A stretch of 64,000 bases of DNA from SIG714 sp964638675 (GTDB taxonomy: Bacteria > Bacillota > Clostridia > Oscillospirales > CAG-272): positions 33,843-97,842 of the forward strand of contig CAZXAU010000010.1 in assembly GCA_964638675.1 (NCBI GenBank), written 5' to 3'. The translations under genes and the position numbers were made by a program. Positions 43,931-52,549 of the stretch are shown in pieces. Position 1 is the first letter of the stretch. The number at the start of each line of letters is the position of its first letter. The notes beneath the pieces were generated by a model. That model worked only from the letters and a program-made list of their open reading frames with translations. It was not told the DNA's origin and searched no databases.

Positions 43931-43996
43931 GTGATATAAGAAAATTCAAAAATAATTATACGCAGTGTCAAAAATTTTTGGAGTCTCATCTCATGT

Positions 43997-45070
43997 TCAA
44001 TCGGCTAATTTATACCATGTGTCGAGGTAATGAACGGCAACACCGTATTTTTCAAGTCCGTTGTATTCGAGCAATTTGTATATTATAGAAAGCTCTCTGT
44101 ACATCGCTCTCTTTCCGTCTGCCGCAAAAGAAACATCTGCGCCCTCTTCGGAATAACATTCGACTCCGCACACGATCCGGCAACTATATTTTTTCCCTGC
44201 CGCTATTTCTTCCTTAGACAAATCAATTACGGCAGTTCCCTTGTTGCGGTATGACATAAGACAGAGAGTGTCGGCACTCATTGCAAGCGACTCGATAAGC
44301 GGAATAGTTTCTCCGTCCTTATCTGTCACGGTGTCGCTGTCAAACCAGAAAGCGATATCCCACTCGGATTCGTATCCTGCCCGACTCAGCTTTTCCGACA
44401 TTCTCGATACAAGCTCTGAAAAACTCTGCTGATACTCGTCCCGTTTATCTAAGAAATCGGGATTCTGATGCGGTTCAACATCAAAATGTATACCGTAAAA
44501 TCTCGCTTTTTCGGAAACGCCCGACTGATATTTCATAAACCTTTCATAAACGATATCGGGACCGTTATTTCCCTCTTTGAGCCATGATGCATCGCCTGTC
44601 AGCCATGAACAGCGCATACCCCTTTGTCCCGCATCTGTAACAAAGGCCGCTATGATGTCATCAGAATAATTCCCCGGGCAAAAATATATCTCGCTCACCT
44701 GATTTTTCCCGAGAAAGTCAAGATATTTTGCTCTTTGCTCAGCGTTTACCGCAAGTCCTGCATTCCACCACCATACGCCGATTCCGCCGTTCGTTTTTTT
44801 CTTGATTGAAATGTAAGGCTCTTCGGTTACATCGGTAGTCACAGGTGTTTGAAGATCGGTCTCCTGAGACACCGTAATACCTGTCGGCGTTTCGGTATAG
44901 TCCGAAGTGTCTGCTGTTGTTTCCCCTCTTTCGATTCCCGTACACGATGTGTACGGTGTACACGATGTGAGAATTGCAAGTGAAAGCAACATCGCAAGAA
45001 AGGCCAACGAATTTATAATTTTTACTTTTTTTCTTGTCTTCACGTTTTTCATAGCTTTTACAGCTTTCAT
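43997..45070 (-). CDS. Lipoprotein with TIM-barrel-like glycosidase-type domain
   Basis: A 357-residue protein. The N-terminus is Lys-rich, then a hydrophobic signal ends in LAILTSC, a good lipobox. A Thr-rich linker to about residue 95 precedes a domain with GIGVWWWNAG, SEIYFCPGNYS, FYGIHFDVEPHQNP and LCLMSYRNKG. This strand pattern with Asp-Glu pairs suggests a TIM-barrel hydrolase acting on surface glycans. No family is assigned with confidence. GTGGGGGA lies before the ATG. It is monocistronic. Confidence 0.7.
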   Translation of the reverse strand: MKAVKAMKNVKTRKKVKIINSLAFLAMLLSLAILTSCTPYTSCTGIERGETTADTSDYTETPTGITVSQETDLQTPVTTDVTEEPYISIKKKTNGGIGVWWWNAGLAVNAEQRAKYLDFLGKNQVSEIYFCPGNYSDDIIAAFVTDAGQRGMRCSWLTGDASWLKEGNNGPDIVYERFMKYQSGVSEKARFYGIHFDVEPHQNPDFLDKRDEYQQSFSELVSRMSEKLSRAGYESEWDIAFWFDSDTVTDKDGETIPLIESLAMSADTLCLMSYRNKGTAVIDLSKEEIAAGKKYSCRIVCGVECYSEEGADVSFAADGKRAMYRELSIIYKLLEYNGLEKYGVAVHYLDTWYKLAD

Positions 45071-45094
45071 AGCTTTCCCCCACTCTTTTCTTTA

Positions 45095-45123
45095 GTTATA
45101 GCATATGCGTTCTGATTTTTCAA
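45095..45123 (-). promoter_or_regulatory. Promoter of the lipoprotein gene
   Basis: TTGAAA, a 17-base spacer and TATAAC on the minus strand. Confidence 0.6.
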
Positions 45124-45151
45124 TACATTTTTGAAAAAGTCTTAAATCATT

Positions 45152-45200
45152 AAAAAAGGAACTGCTTATAATTGCTCATGTACAGTTCCTTTTGTATTTT
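45152..45200. terminator. Terminator of the XRE regulator gene
   Basis: AAAAGGAACTG pairs with CAGTTCCTTTT and is flanked by an A-run on one side and TTTTGTATTTT on the other. Confidence 0.8.
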
Positions 45201-45238
45201 ATTTAAAGTTATTTAAAGCTGACAAAAATGCCTGATGA

Positions 45239-46732
45239 TCATTTGTTCCAGTCGGGCGGCATAGTTGACTCAATACTCATAGAATAAAAAGCTGATAATC
45301 CATTAACAATAATACGGGCTTTTTTATTTGCATCATTCAGTGAAATGAGTTTTATCCTGAAATCACATGATGTCAAATCGACGCCGTCGGTATCATGCCA
45401 TACGCAAACGACCTTCTCAATAAGCGTATCACGACAACTGCGAAGCTCGGATATAAGGCTATCGCATGAAAAATCGCCGTCCGCTTCAACTGTCGTTTTG
45501 TATATATTTCCATTTGATGACATCAAAACGACAGCCTGCCCTCCCTTACCCGCAGCAGCTGCAAGCTCTTTTGCAAGGCGGTAGAGCTTAGCGAAATCGT
45601 CACGATCGCTCTCGGGATAAATTCCGTATAAACCGTTTTCTTTGACAAGAGTGCCGATAAGCTTAAAGAATTCGGTTATTCTTATATCATCCCTGATACG
45701 CTGAAGCTCGACACGGTTGATCGCAAGAACAATATATGAAAAAGCATTGCACCTATCCTCGGGTATTATATCTTCGGAAATATTGTCAAATACCGGAACA
45801 GAGCCGTACAAAACGCACTTTCCGGGCAGAGAACATAAATACTGTATATTCCTCGCAACGCTGTCAAGATGCATAAAGCCCTCAGTGTCCAGCTTTTCTG
45901 CAAAGCATGCAAGTGCAAGCTTGAATTCTATGAATATCCGCAGTGTCAGGAAAATATCTCCGACCTCTTTTGAATATACAGACAAAATATCGAACGCCGA
46001 GCGCAGATCGCAATATCTGCCGACCTTGCCGAACCTTATACTTCCCGGTCCTGTCGATTCGCTGTAGTCGGGTATATCGTTTGCATACATTTCGACGATC
46101 TTCCATATTTCCTCATACAGGATCTCCTGCCGTTGCTTTGTGAAATTTTCGACATCACGAAGGTTTCTGTAACGCATCAGCATTATATCTCTCCATGTCG
46201 AAAATGATTCATTCGTGACATATCCCATCCAGCTGTCAAGCATGTCATCGCTTTCGGACGATACGATTCGTGATAAATTTCGCAAGAGCGCTCCGCCCGA
46301 AAAATCGGACATTTTTTTCCTTGCCCTCTCCCTTGCAATTTCAATTTCACTTGCATTCGCTCTTCCCTTCTTTGCAAGCAACATGACCTCATTGAAATAC
46401 TCGATCTCGTGGCTTCCTTTTTCGGACAGCTTGGCAAGGATATCACACATTTTCCGTCTTACCTCAATGTCACCGGTCATATCAAGCTTTATTCTTTCTT
46501 TGTGAAAAAGCTCTTCAAGATCTGGCTTCTTTTCATGTCCCATCAGCTCGTCAAGCGATACGGAGAAATAATCGGCTATTTCGGGAAGCATTTCCATATC
46601 CGGATAAACAACACCGTTTTCCCAACGGCTGACACTCTGAGGAGTCACGCAAAGCGCAGCGGCAAGCTGCTGTTGAGTAAGACCGAGTGCGTTTCTCAGT
46701 TCCTTTAATTTGACCGCAAATACATTTTTCAA
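45239..46732 (-). CDS. Large XRE-family transcriptional regulator
   Basis: A 497-residue protein. The first 60 residues are a Cro/CI helix-turn-helix (LGLTQQQLAAALCVTPQSVS, then RWENGVVYPDMEMLPEIADYF). The remaining 430 residues are mostly helical with no recognised domain and could be a sensor or TPR-like region. The TTG start (LKNVFAVKLKEL) has AAGGGA 10 bases upstream; an earlier in-frame TTG lies too close to the promoter. It is monocistronic, and its targets are unknown. Confidence 0.78.
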   Translation of the reverse strand: MKNVFAVKLKELRNALGLTQQQLAAALCVTPQSVSRWENGVVYPDMEMLPEIADYFSVSLDELMGHEKKPDLEELFHKERIKLDMTGDIEVRRKMCDILAKLSEKGSHEIEYFNEVMLLAKKGRANASEIEIARERARKKMSDFSGGALLRNLSRIVSSESDDMLDSWMGYVTNESFSTWRDIMLMRYRNLRDVENFTKQRQEILYEEIWKIVEMYANDIPDYSESTGPGSIRFGKVGRYCDLRSAFDILSVYSKEVGDIFLTLRIFIEFKLALACFAEKLDTEGFMHLDSVARNIQYLCSLPGKCVLYGSVPVFDNISEDIIPEDRCNAFSYIVLAINRVELQRIRDDIRITEFFKLIGTLVKENGLYGIYPESDRDDFAKLYRLAKELAAAAGKGGQAVVLMSSNGNIYKTTVEADGDFSCDSLISELRSCRDTLIEKVVCVWHDTDGVDLTSCDFRIKLISLNDANKKARIIVNGLSAFYSMSIESTMPPDWNK

Positions 46733-46758
46733 AAAGATCACATCCCTTCCACGCAAAT

Positions 46759-46787
46759 ATTATAGCACAAGATCATGTTGAAATCAA
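46759..46787 (-). promoter_or_regulatory. Promoter of the XRE regulator gene
   Basis: TTGATT, a 17-base spacer and a perfect TATAAT on the minus strand, about 27 bases before the TTG start. Confidence 0.75.
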
Positions 46788-46884
46788 TAAACTATCCTGT
46801 AAGTTATGTAAACCGTTTTGTAGCTTTATAACAAATGTAAGATCGAAAAAGAAAAAACATGAAAAAAGTGATTGGATTTTGTTT

Positions 46885-46923
46885 AAAAAAGAGGGGGAAC
46901 CTCATCAATAAGATTTCCCCCGA
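46885..46923 (-). terminator. trpB terminator
   Basis: GGGGGAA and TTTCCCCC arms with a 14-base loop. On the minus strand CTCTTTTTT follows. Confidence 0.7.
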
Positions 46924-46946
46924 AAAATATGACTTATAATCTGTGA

Positions 46947-48323
46947 TTAAAATTTAGGAGTCTGAGCAAGAGACTTTGCTATATCGTCGTCTGTAGGCAC
47001 ATAGTCGCTCATAGTACCGTTGTTGAACGCCTCGTAAGCGTACATATCGAAGAAGCCTGTTCCCGAAAGACCGAATATGATATTCTTCTGCTCTCCGCTT
47101 TCCTTGCACTTGAGCGCTTCGTCTATAGCCACTCTGATAGCGTGTGAGCTTTCGGGTGCCGGAAGAATGCCTTCTGCACGTGCGAACTTCTCTGCGGCAT
47201 CAAATACATCTGTCTGAACGACCGAGCGTGCTTCGATAAGCTTATCTTCGTAAAGCTGTGAAATGACCGAAGACATACCGTGATAACGAAGTCCGCCTGC
47301 GTGGTTTGGTGAGGGCATAAACGAGCTTCCGAGTGTATACATCTTTGCGAGAGGGCATACCATACCTGTATCACAGAAATCGTATACATAGCTACCGCGT
47401 GTAAGGCTTGGGCATGACGCAGGTTCAACTGCAATGATAGTGCAGTCGTTTGTACCCTGAATTTTGTCCTTTACAAAGGGAGCGATAAGTCCGCCGAGGT
47501 TTGAACCGCCGCCTGCGCATCCGATGACAATATCAGCCTTTACACCGTATTTATCAAGTGCGGTCTTTGTTTCAAGACCTATAACGCTCTGATGAAGGAG
47601 TACCTGACTCAAAACGCTTCCGAGAACATATTTATAGCCATCGTGGCTCACTGCATCCTCAACAGCTTCCGAAATCGCACAGCCAAGACTTCCGTTTGTT
47701 CCGGGGAATCTTGCATTCATCTCACGTCCGACATTTGTATTCATAGAGGGAGAAGGTGTGACGCTCGCACCGTATGTTCTCATGACCTCACGTCTGAAAG
47801 GCTTTTGTTCATATGATACCTTGACCATATATACCTTGCAGTCAAGTCCGAAATATGAGCAAGCCATTGACAGTGCAGTTCCCCACTGACCTGCTCCTGT
47901 TTCGGTGGTAACGCCCTTGAGTCCCTGCTTCTTTGCATAATATGCCTGAGCTATTGCCGAATTGAGCTTGTGGCTTCCGCTTGTATTGTTTCCTTCAAAC
48001 TTGTAATATATGTGTGCCGGTGTTCCGAGTGCCTTTTCGAGATTATAGGCTCTGCAAAGAGGTGACGGACGGAAAGTCTTGTAGTACTCTCTGATCTCCT
48101 CGGGGATCTCGACATAAGGTGTAGTGTCGTCAAGCTCCTGCATTGCAAGCTCACGGCAGAAGACGCCTTCAAGCTCTTCAAGCTTCATAGGTTCATGCGT
48201 TCCGGGATTGAGAAGCGGAGCCGGCTTGTTTATCATATCAGCGCGAAGGTTGTACCAATATTTCGGCATTTCATCCTCTGTAAGATAAATTTTGTAAGGG
48301 ATGTTTTTGTTTTCGTTTGACAT
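46947..48323 (-). CDS. trpB: TrpB-like pyridoxal-phosphate enzyme (TrpB2 type)
   Basis: A 458-residue protein, longer than canonical TrpB, as in the TrpB2 group. The PLP lysine lies in SGSHKLNSA, and the phosphate-binding loop is GCAGGGSNLGG. It condenses indole with serine to make tryptophan. The ATG (MSNENK) has GGAGG 8 bases upstream; longer frames run into the T-box leader. No trpA or other trp gene is nearby. Regulation by a tryptophan T-box supports the assignment. Confidence 0.92.
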   Translation of the reverse strand: MSNENKNIPYKIYLTEDEMPKYWYNLRADMINKPAPLLNPGTHEPMKLEELEGVFCRELAMQELDDTTPYVEIPEEIREYYKTFRPSPLCRAYNLEKALGTPAHIYYKFEGNNTSGSHKLNSAIAQAYYAKKQGLKGVTTETGAGQWGTALSMACSYFGLDCKVYMVKVSYEQKPFRREVMRTYGASVTPSPSMNTNVGREMNARFPGTNGSLGCAISEAVEDAVSHDGYKYVLGSVLSQVLLHQSVIGLETKTALDKYGVKADIVIGCAGGGSNLGGLIAPFVKDKIQGTNDCTIIAVEPASCPSLTRGSYVYDFCDTGMVCPLAKMYTLGSSFMPSPNHAGGLRYHGMSSVISQLYEDKLIEARSVVQTDVFDAAEKFARAEGILPAPESSHAIRVAIDEALKCKESGEQKNIIFGLSGTGFFDMYAYEAFNNGTMSDYVPTDDDIAKSLAQTPKF

Positions 48324-48374
48324 ATTCATGTCCTCCTTTAAAAAATTATTCTTTGCCGCTCTGCGGCTTTGGCA

Positions 48375-48682
48375 AGGATGAAAAAACAAAAAACCCGTCC
48401 TTGCCGAAAATGCAAGGACAGGACAAATAATATCTCCTGCGGTACCACCCTGCTTGACGATGAAACGTCCGCTTTGCCGTAACGAATATGGTAAAACCAT
48501 AAAGTATTACGCTGTTTGTTTATACGGTCAAACCTGCCGTCTTGCATACTCAGTGCCATACAGACACCTTTGTGCTCGCCCTCAGAAGCCCATTCATTCA
48601 TAAATCACGTAGCGTTTTGCACCAAACAACGCCTCTCTGCACCGATCAGCTATAAATTACTCACACTTCTTCAACGGTTTAT
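48375..48682 (-). promoter_or_regulatory. Tryptophan T-box riboswitch
   Basis: The transcript contains the T-box core GGTGGTACCGCAGGAG, followed by a terminator (CCTGTCCTTGC/GCAAGGACGGG then TTTTTTG) that directly precedes trpB. In stem I the loop GAATGAATGGGC places UGG as specifier, which reads tRNA-Trp. Uncharged tRNA-Trp would allow read-through. Confidence 0.95.
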
Positions 48683-48688
48683 ATTAGC

Positions 48689-48717
48689 ATAATATCACAT
48701 GATTCGATTTTTGTCAA
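48689..48717 (-). promoter_or_regulatory. Promoter of the T-box/trpB transcript
   Basis: TTGACA, a 17-base spacer and TATTAT on the minus strand, starting just before the T-box leader. Confidence 0.88.
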
Positions 48718-48868
48718 TATATTTTTAAAAAAATTTATAATATATCCGAACCCTTATATACAATTTTCTCCCGTCGGCCTGATCCGACAACTGAACTTCG
48801 TTCATTATTTTTAGGTTTCTCCCCGAAAATTCTTCAACTTTGCGGTAATACCCATTACCTAATACCTA
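48718..48868. other. Intergenic stretch with short direct repeats
   Basis: Nothing coding. AATACCCATTACC and AATACCTATTACC occur in tandem near 48845-48875, next to the end of the SLOG gene. No terminator or RNA gene was recognised. Confidence 0.4.
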
Positions 48869-49336
48869 TTACCGATTAATACCGACACGAATGATCTTCA
48901 GCTTCTGCTTTTCGGCATATTTCAGCGATGCATATGCTCCGCCACCCGAATGCATTACATAAGCAATCATAATATCAGACTTTTCTGCTATCCAACGGTT
49001 TCTTTTTGTTATCATCGACTTGTAGTGTGCGCCGTCCGATGCTCCACATACAAGGATATCGTCAAATAAACATTTCATATATGACGGATATTCTTTTGAC
49101 CTGGCATATGCATAGCTGTAGCTCGGAAGCACTAAATTCAGGCGTATACCCTTTTCAGGAAATCTCTTTTTAGTCTCCCTGACTGCCTGTTCGCACAAAT
49201 TATCAAAATCGCCCATTCCGCCGCTGTAGAACTCTATAATATCCGATTCAAGGACTATATTCTCAATAACAGACACTACCTCCTTAAACAAGCTCCCCGG
49301 TGCCGATCTATGCCCAGCAAAACAACATCTGATCAT
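48869..49336 (-). CDS. SLOG-superfamily (DUF1273-like) nucleotide-binding protein
   Basis: A 155-residue protein. CCFAGHRSAP near the start is the GHR signature, and FYSGGMGDFDNLCEQAV the second conserved loop of the DUF1273/YpsA branch of the SLOG fold, which binds nucleotides or nucleotide-derived ligands. The C-terminus holds a Gly-rich HSGGGAYASLKYA. It diverges from a small HTH gene and shares its operator region, so it is probably under that regulator. Function is unknown. Confidence 0.85.
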   Translation of the reverse strand: MIRCCFAGHRSAPGSLFKEVVSVIENIVLESDIIEFYSGGMGDFDNLCEQAVRETKKRFPEKGIRLNLVLPSYSYAYARSKEYPSYMKCLFDDILVCGASDGAHYKSMITKRNRWIAEKSDIMIAYVMHSGGGAYASLKYAEKQKLKIIRVGINR

Positions 49337-49383
49337 TCTCTGTTTACCTTTACCTATTACATTTTTTTAAAAAAATGCTACAT

Positions 49384-49452
49384 GGGGATTATATCCCCTT
49401 AATAAAAAGTATTATAACCCCCATAATATATTTTGTCAATAGGGGGATTGTA
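49384..49452. promoter_or_regulatory. Divergent promoter region with three G-run operator boxes
   Basis: TTGACA, a 17-base spacer and TATAAT drive the SLOG gene (49411-49439, minus). Three boxes of the form (A/T)GGGG(G)RTTRTA lie around it: GGGGATTATATCCCC at 49384-49398, a minus-strand ATGGGGGTTATA at 49413-49424 over the -10, and ATAGGGGGATTGTA at 49439-49452 beside the -35. Confidence 0.65.
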
Positions 49453-49455
49453 TTA

Positions 49456-49659
49456 ATGATTGTATTTGATAAATTATGGATCACAATGTCTGAAAAGGGT
49501 ATTTCAACATATCAGCTCAGAGAAAAATGCGGCATTGACAGCAAAACGATCCGAAGATTAAAAGCAAATGAGAATATTGAAACGAAGACCTTGGATAAGC
49601 TTTGTGCCGCTTTGTCCTGCAAATTAGAAGATATTGCAGAATATAAAGAAAGTAAATAA
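49456..49659 (+). CDS. Small HTH (Cro/CI-like) regulator
   Basis: A 67-residue protein that is almost entirely one helix-turn-helix domain: ISTYQLREKCGIDSKTIRRL, then ETKTLDKLCAALSCKLEDI, as in the HTH_26 group. The ATG has AGGGGGAT about 8-9 bases upstream. The longer upstream frame runs through the operator boxes and is not likely. It probably represses itself and the divergent SLOG gene. Confidence 0.87.
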   Translation: MIVFDKLWITMSEKGISTYQLREKCGIDSKTIRRLKANENIETKTLDKLCAALSCKLEDIAEYKESK

Positions 49660-49835
49660 AGAGAGGTTAGTATACATCCGTTGCTCTGAGAATATTTCCG
49701 AGATACTTTACTATCCATTCCATTCAAAGCTTTGTTCAACTGATATTTTAATACAAACGAGTTTCATATAAGCGTACACTGCAACATTTACGTTTTATTA
49801 CAGTAAACCATATCGTCAGAATTTTATATACAAAT

Positions 49836-49870
49836 AAAGCCGCTTGCAAAACGCAAGCGGCTCATTTAAT
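49836..49870 (-). terminator. Terminator of the cobalamin operon
   Basis: A 10-bp stem, AGCCGCTTGC/GCAAGCGGCT, with the loop AAAAC. TTTATTTG follows on the minus strand. The 176 bases between the small HTH gene and this element show no feature. Confidence 0.8.
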
Positions 49871-49906
49871 AATTTAATAATATGTGTAATATTATATCTC
49901 ACCAGC

Positions 49907-52549
49907 TTATTCAACAAGCCCGTACTTGACCTTAATACGGTCAAGCTTTTCAAGCATCGGTTCGGCAAGGAAAAGCAGGAAGATCACCGTTGCCGCCGCA
50001 TGGATACAGTCCATCGGAAAGCCTGTGAGATAATATGTCATGATCATTTTGATATTCAGAGATTCACTTCCCCATATAAGAGCGGATGACGGATTCGTGA
50101 TCCCGCCGTAGATAAGAATTGCACTGAGTGCGCCGAATGTGCAGAGTGACGCTTTAGAGCGGCGAAGAATTCCCTTTCTGAACAGAATGCCGGCAAGAAA
50201 GCCTATGATGCCCATAGCAAACATCTGCCATGGCGTCCACGGTCCCTGTGCAAACATCATATTCGACACAAGCATAGAGACTGCCCCGACCAGAAATCCT
50301 GTTTCACCGCCAAATGCCACTCCTGCAATTATTGTCATTGCAAGCACGGGCTTGAACTGCGGAAGCATAAAGAAGGCGGCTCGTCCGGCAACGCTGAGAG
50401 CAGACAATGAAGCAATTATCACAAGCTCCCTTGCCTTCGGCTTTCTTCCCTCAAACACCATAAAAAATGGGAGCATGCATTCGATCAGTATGGCAAGTGC
50501 CGTAATATAATACTGTTTGCGGTCTATATAAACCACTCCGACAAATAAGGTCAGCGGAATAAAAAGCAGAATGAGTACAACTCCTGAAATTGTCCTTTTT
50601 GACAGCTTCCGCTTTTCCTTCGGCGTTTGCAGTATAACAGGAGGATCCGAACGTCTCATGGCAAACAAGGCGGTCAGCAGTAATAATACAATTATTATAC
50701 CGTAAAGATAAAGCTGATCGATGCCAAGCTTTGTCATTCCGTCTTTGCCGATCATTTCGGTCAGCTTTTCGTTTTTTATTGCGTAGATACAGGTGCAAAA
50801 TGAGAGGATCCCGAATATCCATGCCCCGAGCTTTCGCCAAATCGGAAGCTTTTTTTCTTTTTTTGCAGGACTCTCGACGAGGTTCGGACGTTTGTATTCG
50901 GTTATATCGGTCGTTTTTTTCTCTATTGTCCTTCCGCCGATCGATTCGATCACATCACGCACCGTCACTGCATCGGGTATGATATCCCTTGCTATTCTGC
51001 AAGCCGATGTAGTATAAAAGTTGTTGCCCGAGAAAAACTCGTGGGGAGTTCCTTCAGTGACGATATTGCCGTCAAAAAATAGTGCAACACGGTCGGCATG
51101 CTCAGCACAGAATTCTATATCATGGCTCACCATGATGACAGATACGCCTGCATTTGTCAGGCTTTTTAAAATATCGGCAAATTCTGCCTTGAATCGGGCG
51201 TCAAAACCCTTAGTCGGCTCGTCAAGAAGCAGGATGTCGGGATCTGTGAGCAAAAGTTTTGCAAGCGCCGCACGCTGCCCTTCTCCGCCCGACAGATCAT
51301 AGGGGTGTCGGTTCTCAAGCCCTGAAAGTCGGCAAAGTCTGATAACGGCGTCAAGCTTTATTTTTTTGTCTTCTTTTGAAAGTCCCGAATCGCTCAGTGC
51401 GTCAAGCAGGTCTTCATATACGCTCTTTTTCAAAAATAATGTCTGCGGATCCTGAGGGAGAAGCCCGACACGCCCGTTGATTTTCACCTGTCCCCTGTAC
51501 GGCTTTTTCAGACCGGCAATCACCTTGAGTGTTGTAGTCTTTCCCGTACCGTTGCCGCCGAGAATGGCAAGCGCTTCGCCCGATCTTGTGCGAAGCTTGA
51601 CATCTCTCATTACATCGGGAAGCTCTTTTTCGTAGCGGAAATATACATCACTGAGGCTTACCGCTTCATTGCCGTAACAGTTGTCGGGTGTTTTTTCTTT
51701 ATACAGCAGGATCTCATGCTCCGGTGTATATGCCGTCAGAAATTCCCTTCCCTCATTAATAGACACCGGACATTCAAGCCTTGAATCGACCGATCCCCAT
51801 ATACGCATGGCAGCAGGCATTGCGAGAAACATCGGATGCTCTTCTTTTTTCAGATAGTTTCCGATATCAGCTACACTTCCCATGCACAGTAGTCTGCCGT
51901 CCTCCATTACAGCGGCTTTCGTAGCCGCCGGCAGTGCCTCTTCAAGCCTGTGTTCTGACAGAATTACAGTTGTACCAAGCTCACGGTTTATCCTTTTGAG
52001 CAGGGCGATAAAATCTGATGCGGCGATCGGGTCAAGCTGACTTGTCGGCTCATCTAAAATCAGGAGCTTAGGTTGCATCACCATCACGGCGGCGAGATTC
52101 AAAAGCTGTTTTTGTCCGCCCGAAAGCTCACGTGTATTCTTATAAAACCAATTCTCTATTCCAAAAAACGATGCCATTTCGGCAACTCTGCGCCTGATAG
52201 TGGGCGTGTCATACCCGAGACTTTCAAGAGCGAATGCAAGCTCGTGCCATACCTTGTCGGTTACGATCTGATTGTCGGGCGATTGCTGAACGAAACCGAT
52301 CTTCGATGCACTCTCACGCTCGTCAACATCGCACAGAGCGATTCCTTCAAACATAATCTCACCGCTAAAACGTCCGTGCGGAGCAAGCTGAGGCTTAATA
52401 TTTCGAAGAAGGGTCGATTTTCCGCAGCCCGAATGTCCGCACAGCAGAACGAAATCGCCGGCATCAATGCTCATCGACAAGCTCTCAAGTGCAGGCTTTT
52501 CGGCTTCGGGATAGTAAAAGCTCAGATTTTTGATTGTAAGGATCTCCAT
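49907..52549 (-). CDS. Single-chain ECF transporter: EcfA-EcfA' ATPases fused to an S component
   Basis: An 880-residue protein. The first ABC ATPase has Walker A GHSGCGKS (38-45) and LSGGQ (142-146). The second has GGNGTGKT (331-338) and LSGGE (419-423). A membrane part from about 570 contains a substrate-specific ECF S-type module at about 655-870 (ELVIIASLSALSVAGRAAFF, AFGGETGFLVGAVSMLVSNM, GIIGFLAGILF). All ECF parts except EcfT are in one chain. Its place at the end of a cobalamin-riboswitch operon makes cobalamin or a precursor the likely cargo. It overlaps ecfT by 28 bases. Confidence 0.9.
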   Translation of the reverse strand: MEILTIKNLSFYYPEAEKPALESLSMSIDAGDFVLLCGHSGCGKSTLLRNIKPQLAPHGRFSGEIMFEGIALCDVDERESASKIGFVQQSPDNQIVTDKVWHELAFALESLGYDTPTIRRRVAEMASFFGIENWFYKNTRELSGGQKQLLNLAAVMVMQPKLLILDEPTSQLDPIAASDFIALLKRINRELGTTVILSEHRLEEALPAATKAAVMEDGRLLCMGSVADIGNYLKKEEHPMFLAMPAAMRIWGSVDSRLECPVSINEGREFLTAYTPEHEILLYKEKTPDNCYGNEAVSLSDVYFRYEKELPDVMRDVKLRTRSGEALAILGGNGTGKTTTLKVIAGLKKPYRGQVKINGRVGLLPQDPQTLFLKKSVYEDLLDALSDSGLSKEDKKIKLDAVIRLCRLSGLENRHPYDLSGGEGQRAALAKLLLTDPDILLLDEPTKGFDARFKAEFADILKSLTNAGVSVIMVSHDIEFCAEHADRVALFFDGNIVTEGTPHEFFSGNNFYTTSACRIARDIIPDAVTVRDVIESIGGRTIEKKTTDITEYKRPNLVESPAKKEKKLPIWRKLGAWIFGILSFCTCIYAIKNEKLTEMIGKDGMTKLGIDQLYLYGIIIVLLLLTALFAMRRSDPPVILQTPKEKRKLSKRTISGVVLILLFIPLTLFVGVVYIDRKQYYITALAILIECMLPFFMVFEGRKPKARELVIIASLSALSVAGRAAFFMLPQFKPVLAMTIIAGVAFGGETGFLVGAVSMLVSNMMFAQGPWTPWQMFAMGIIGFLAGILFRKGILRRSKASLCTFGALSAILIYGGITNPSSALIWGSESLNIKMIMTYYLTGFPMDCIHAAATVIFLLFLAEPMLEKLDRIKVKYGLVE

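Noticed and set aside
48324..48500. N-terminal extension of TrpB
   Set aside because: It reads through the T-box terminator; GGAGG lies 8 bases before the later ATG.
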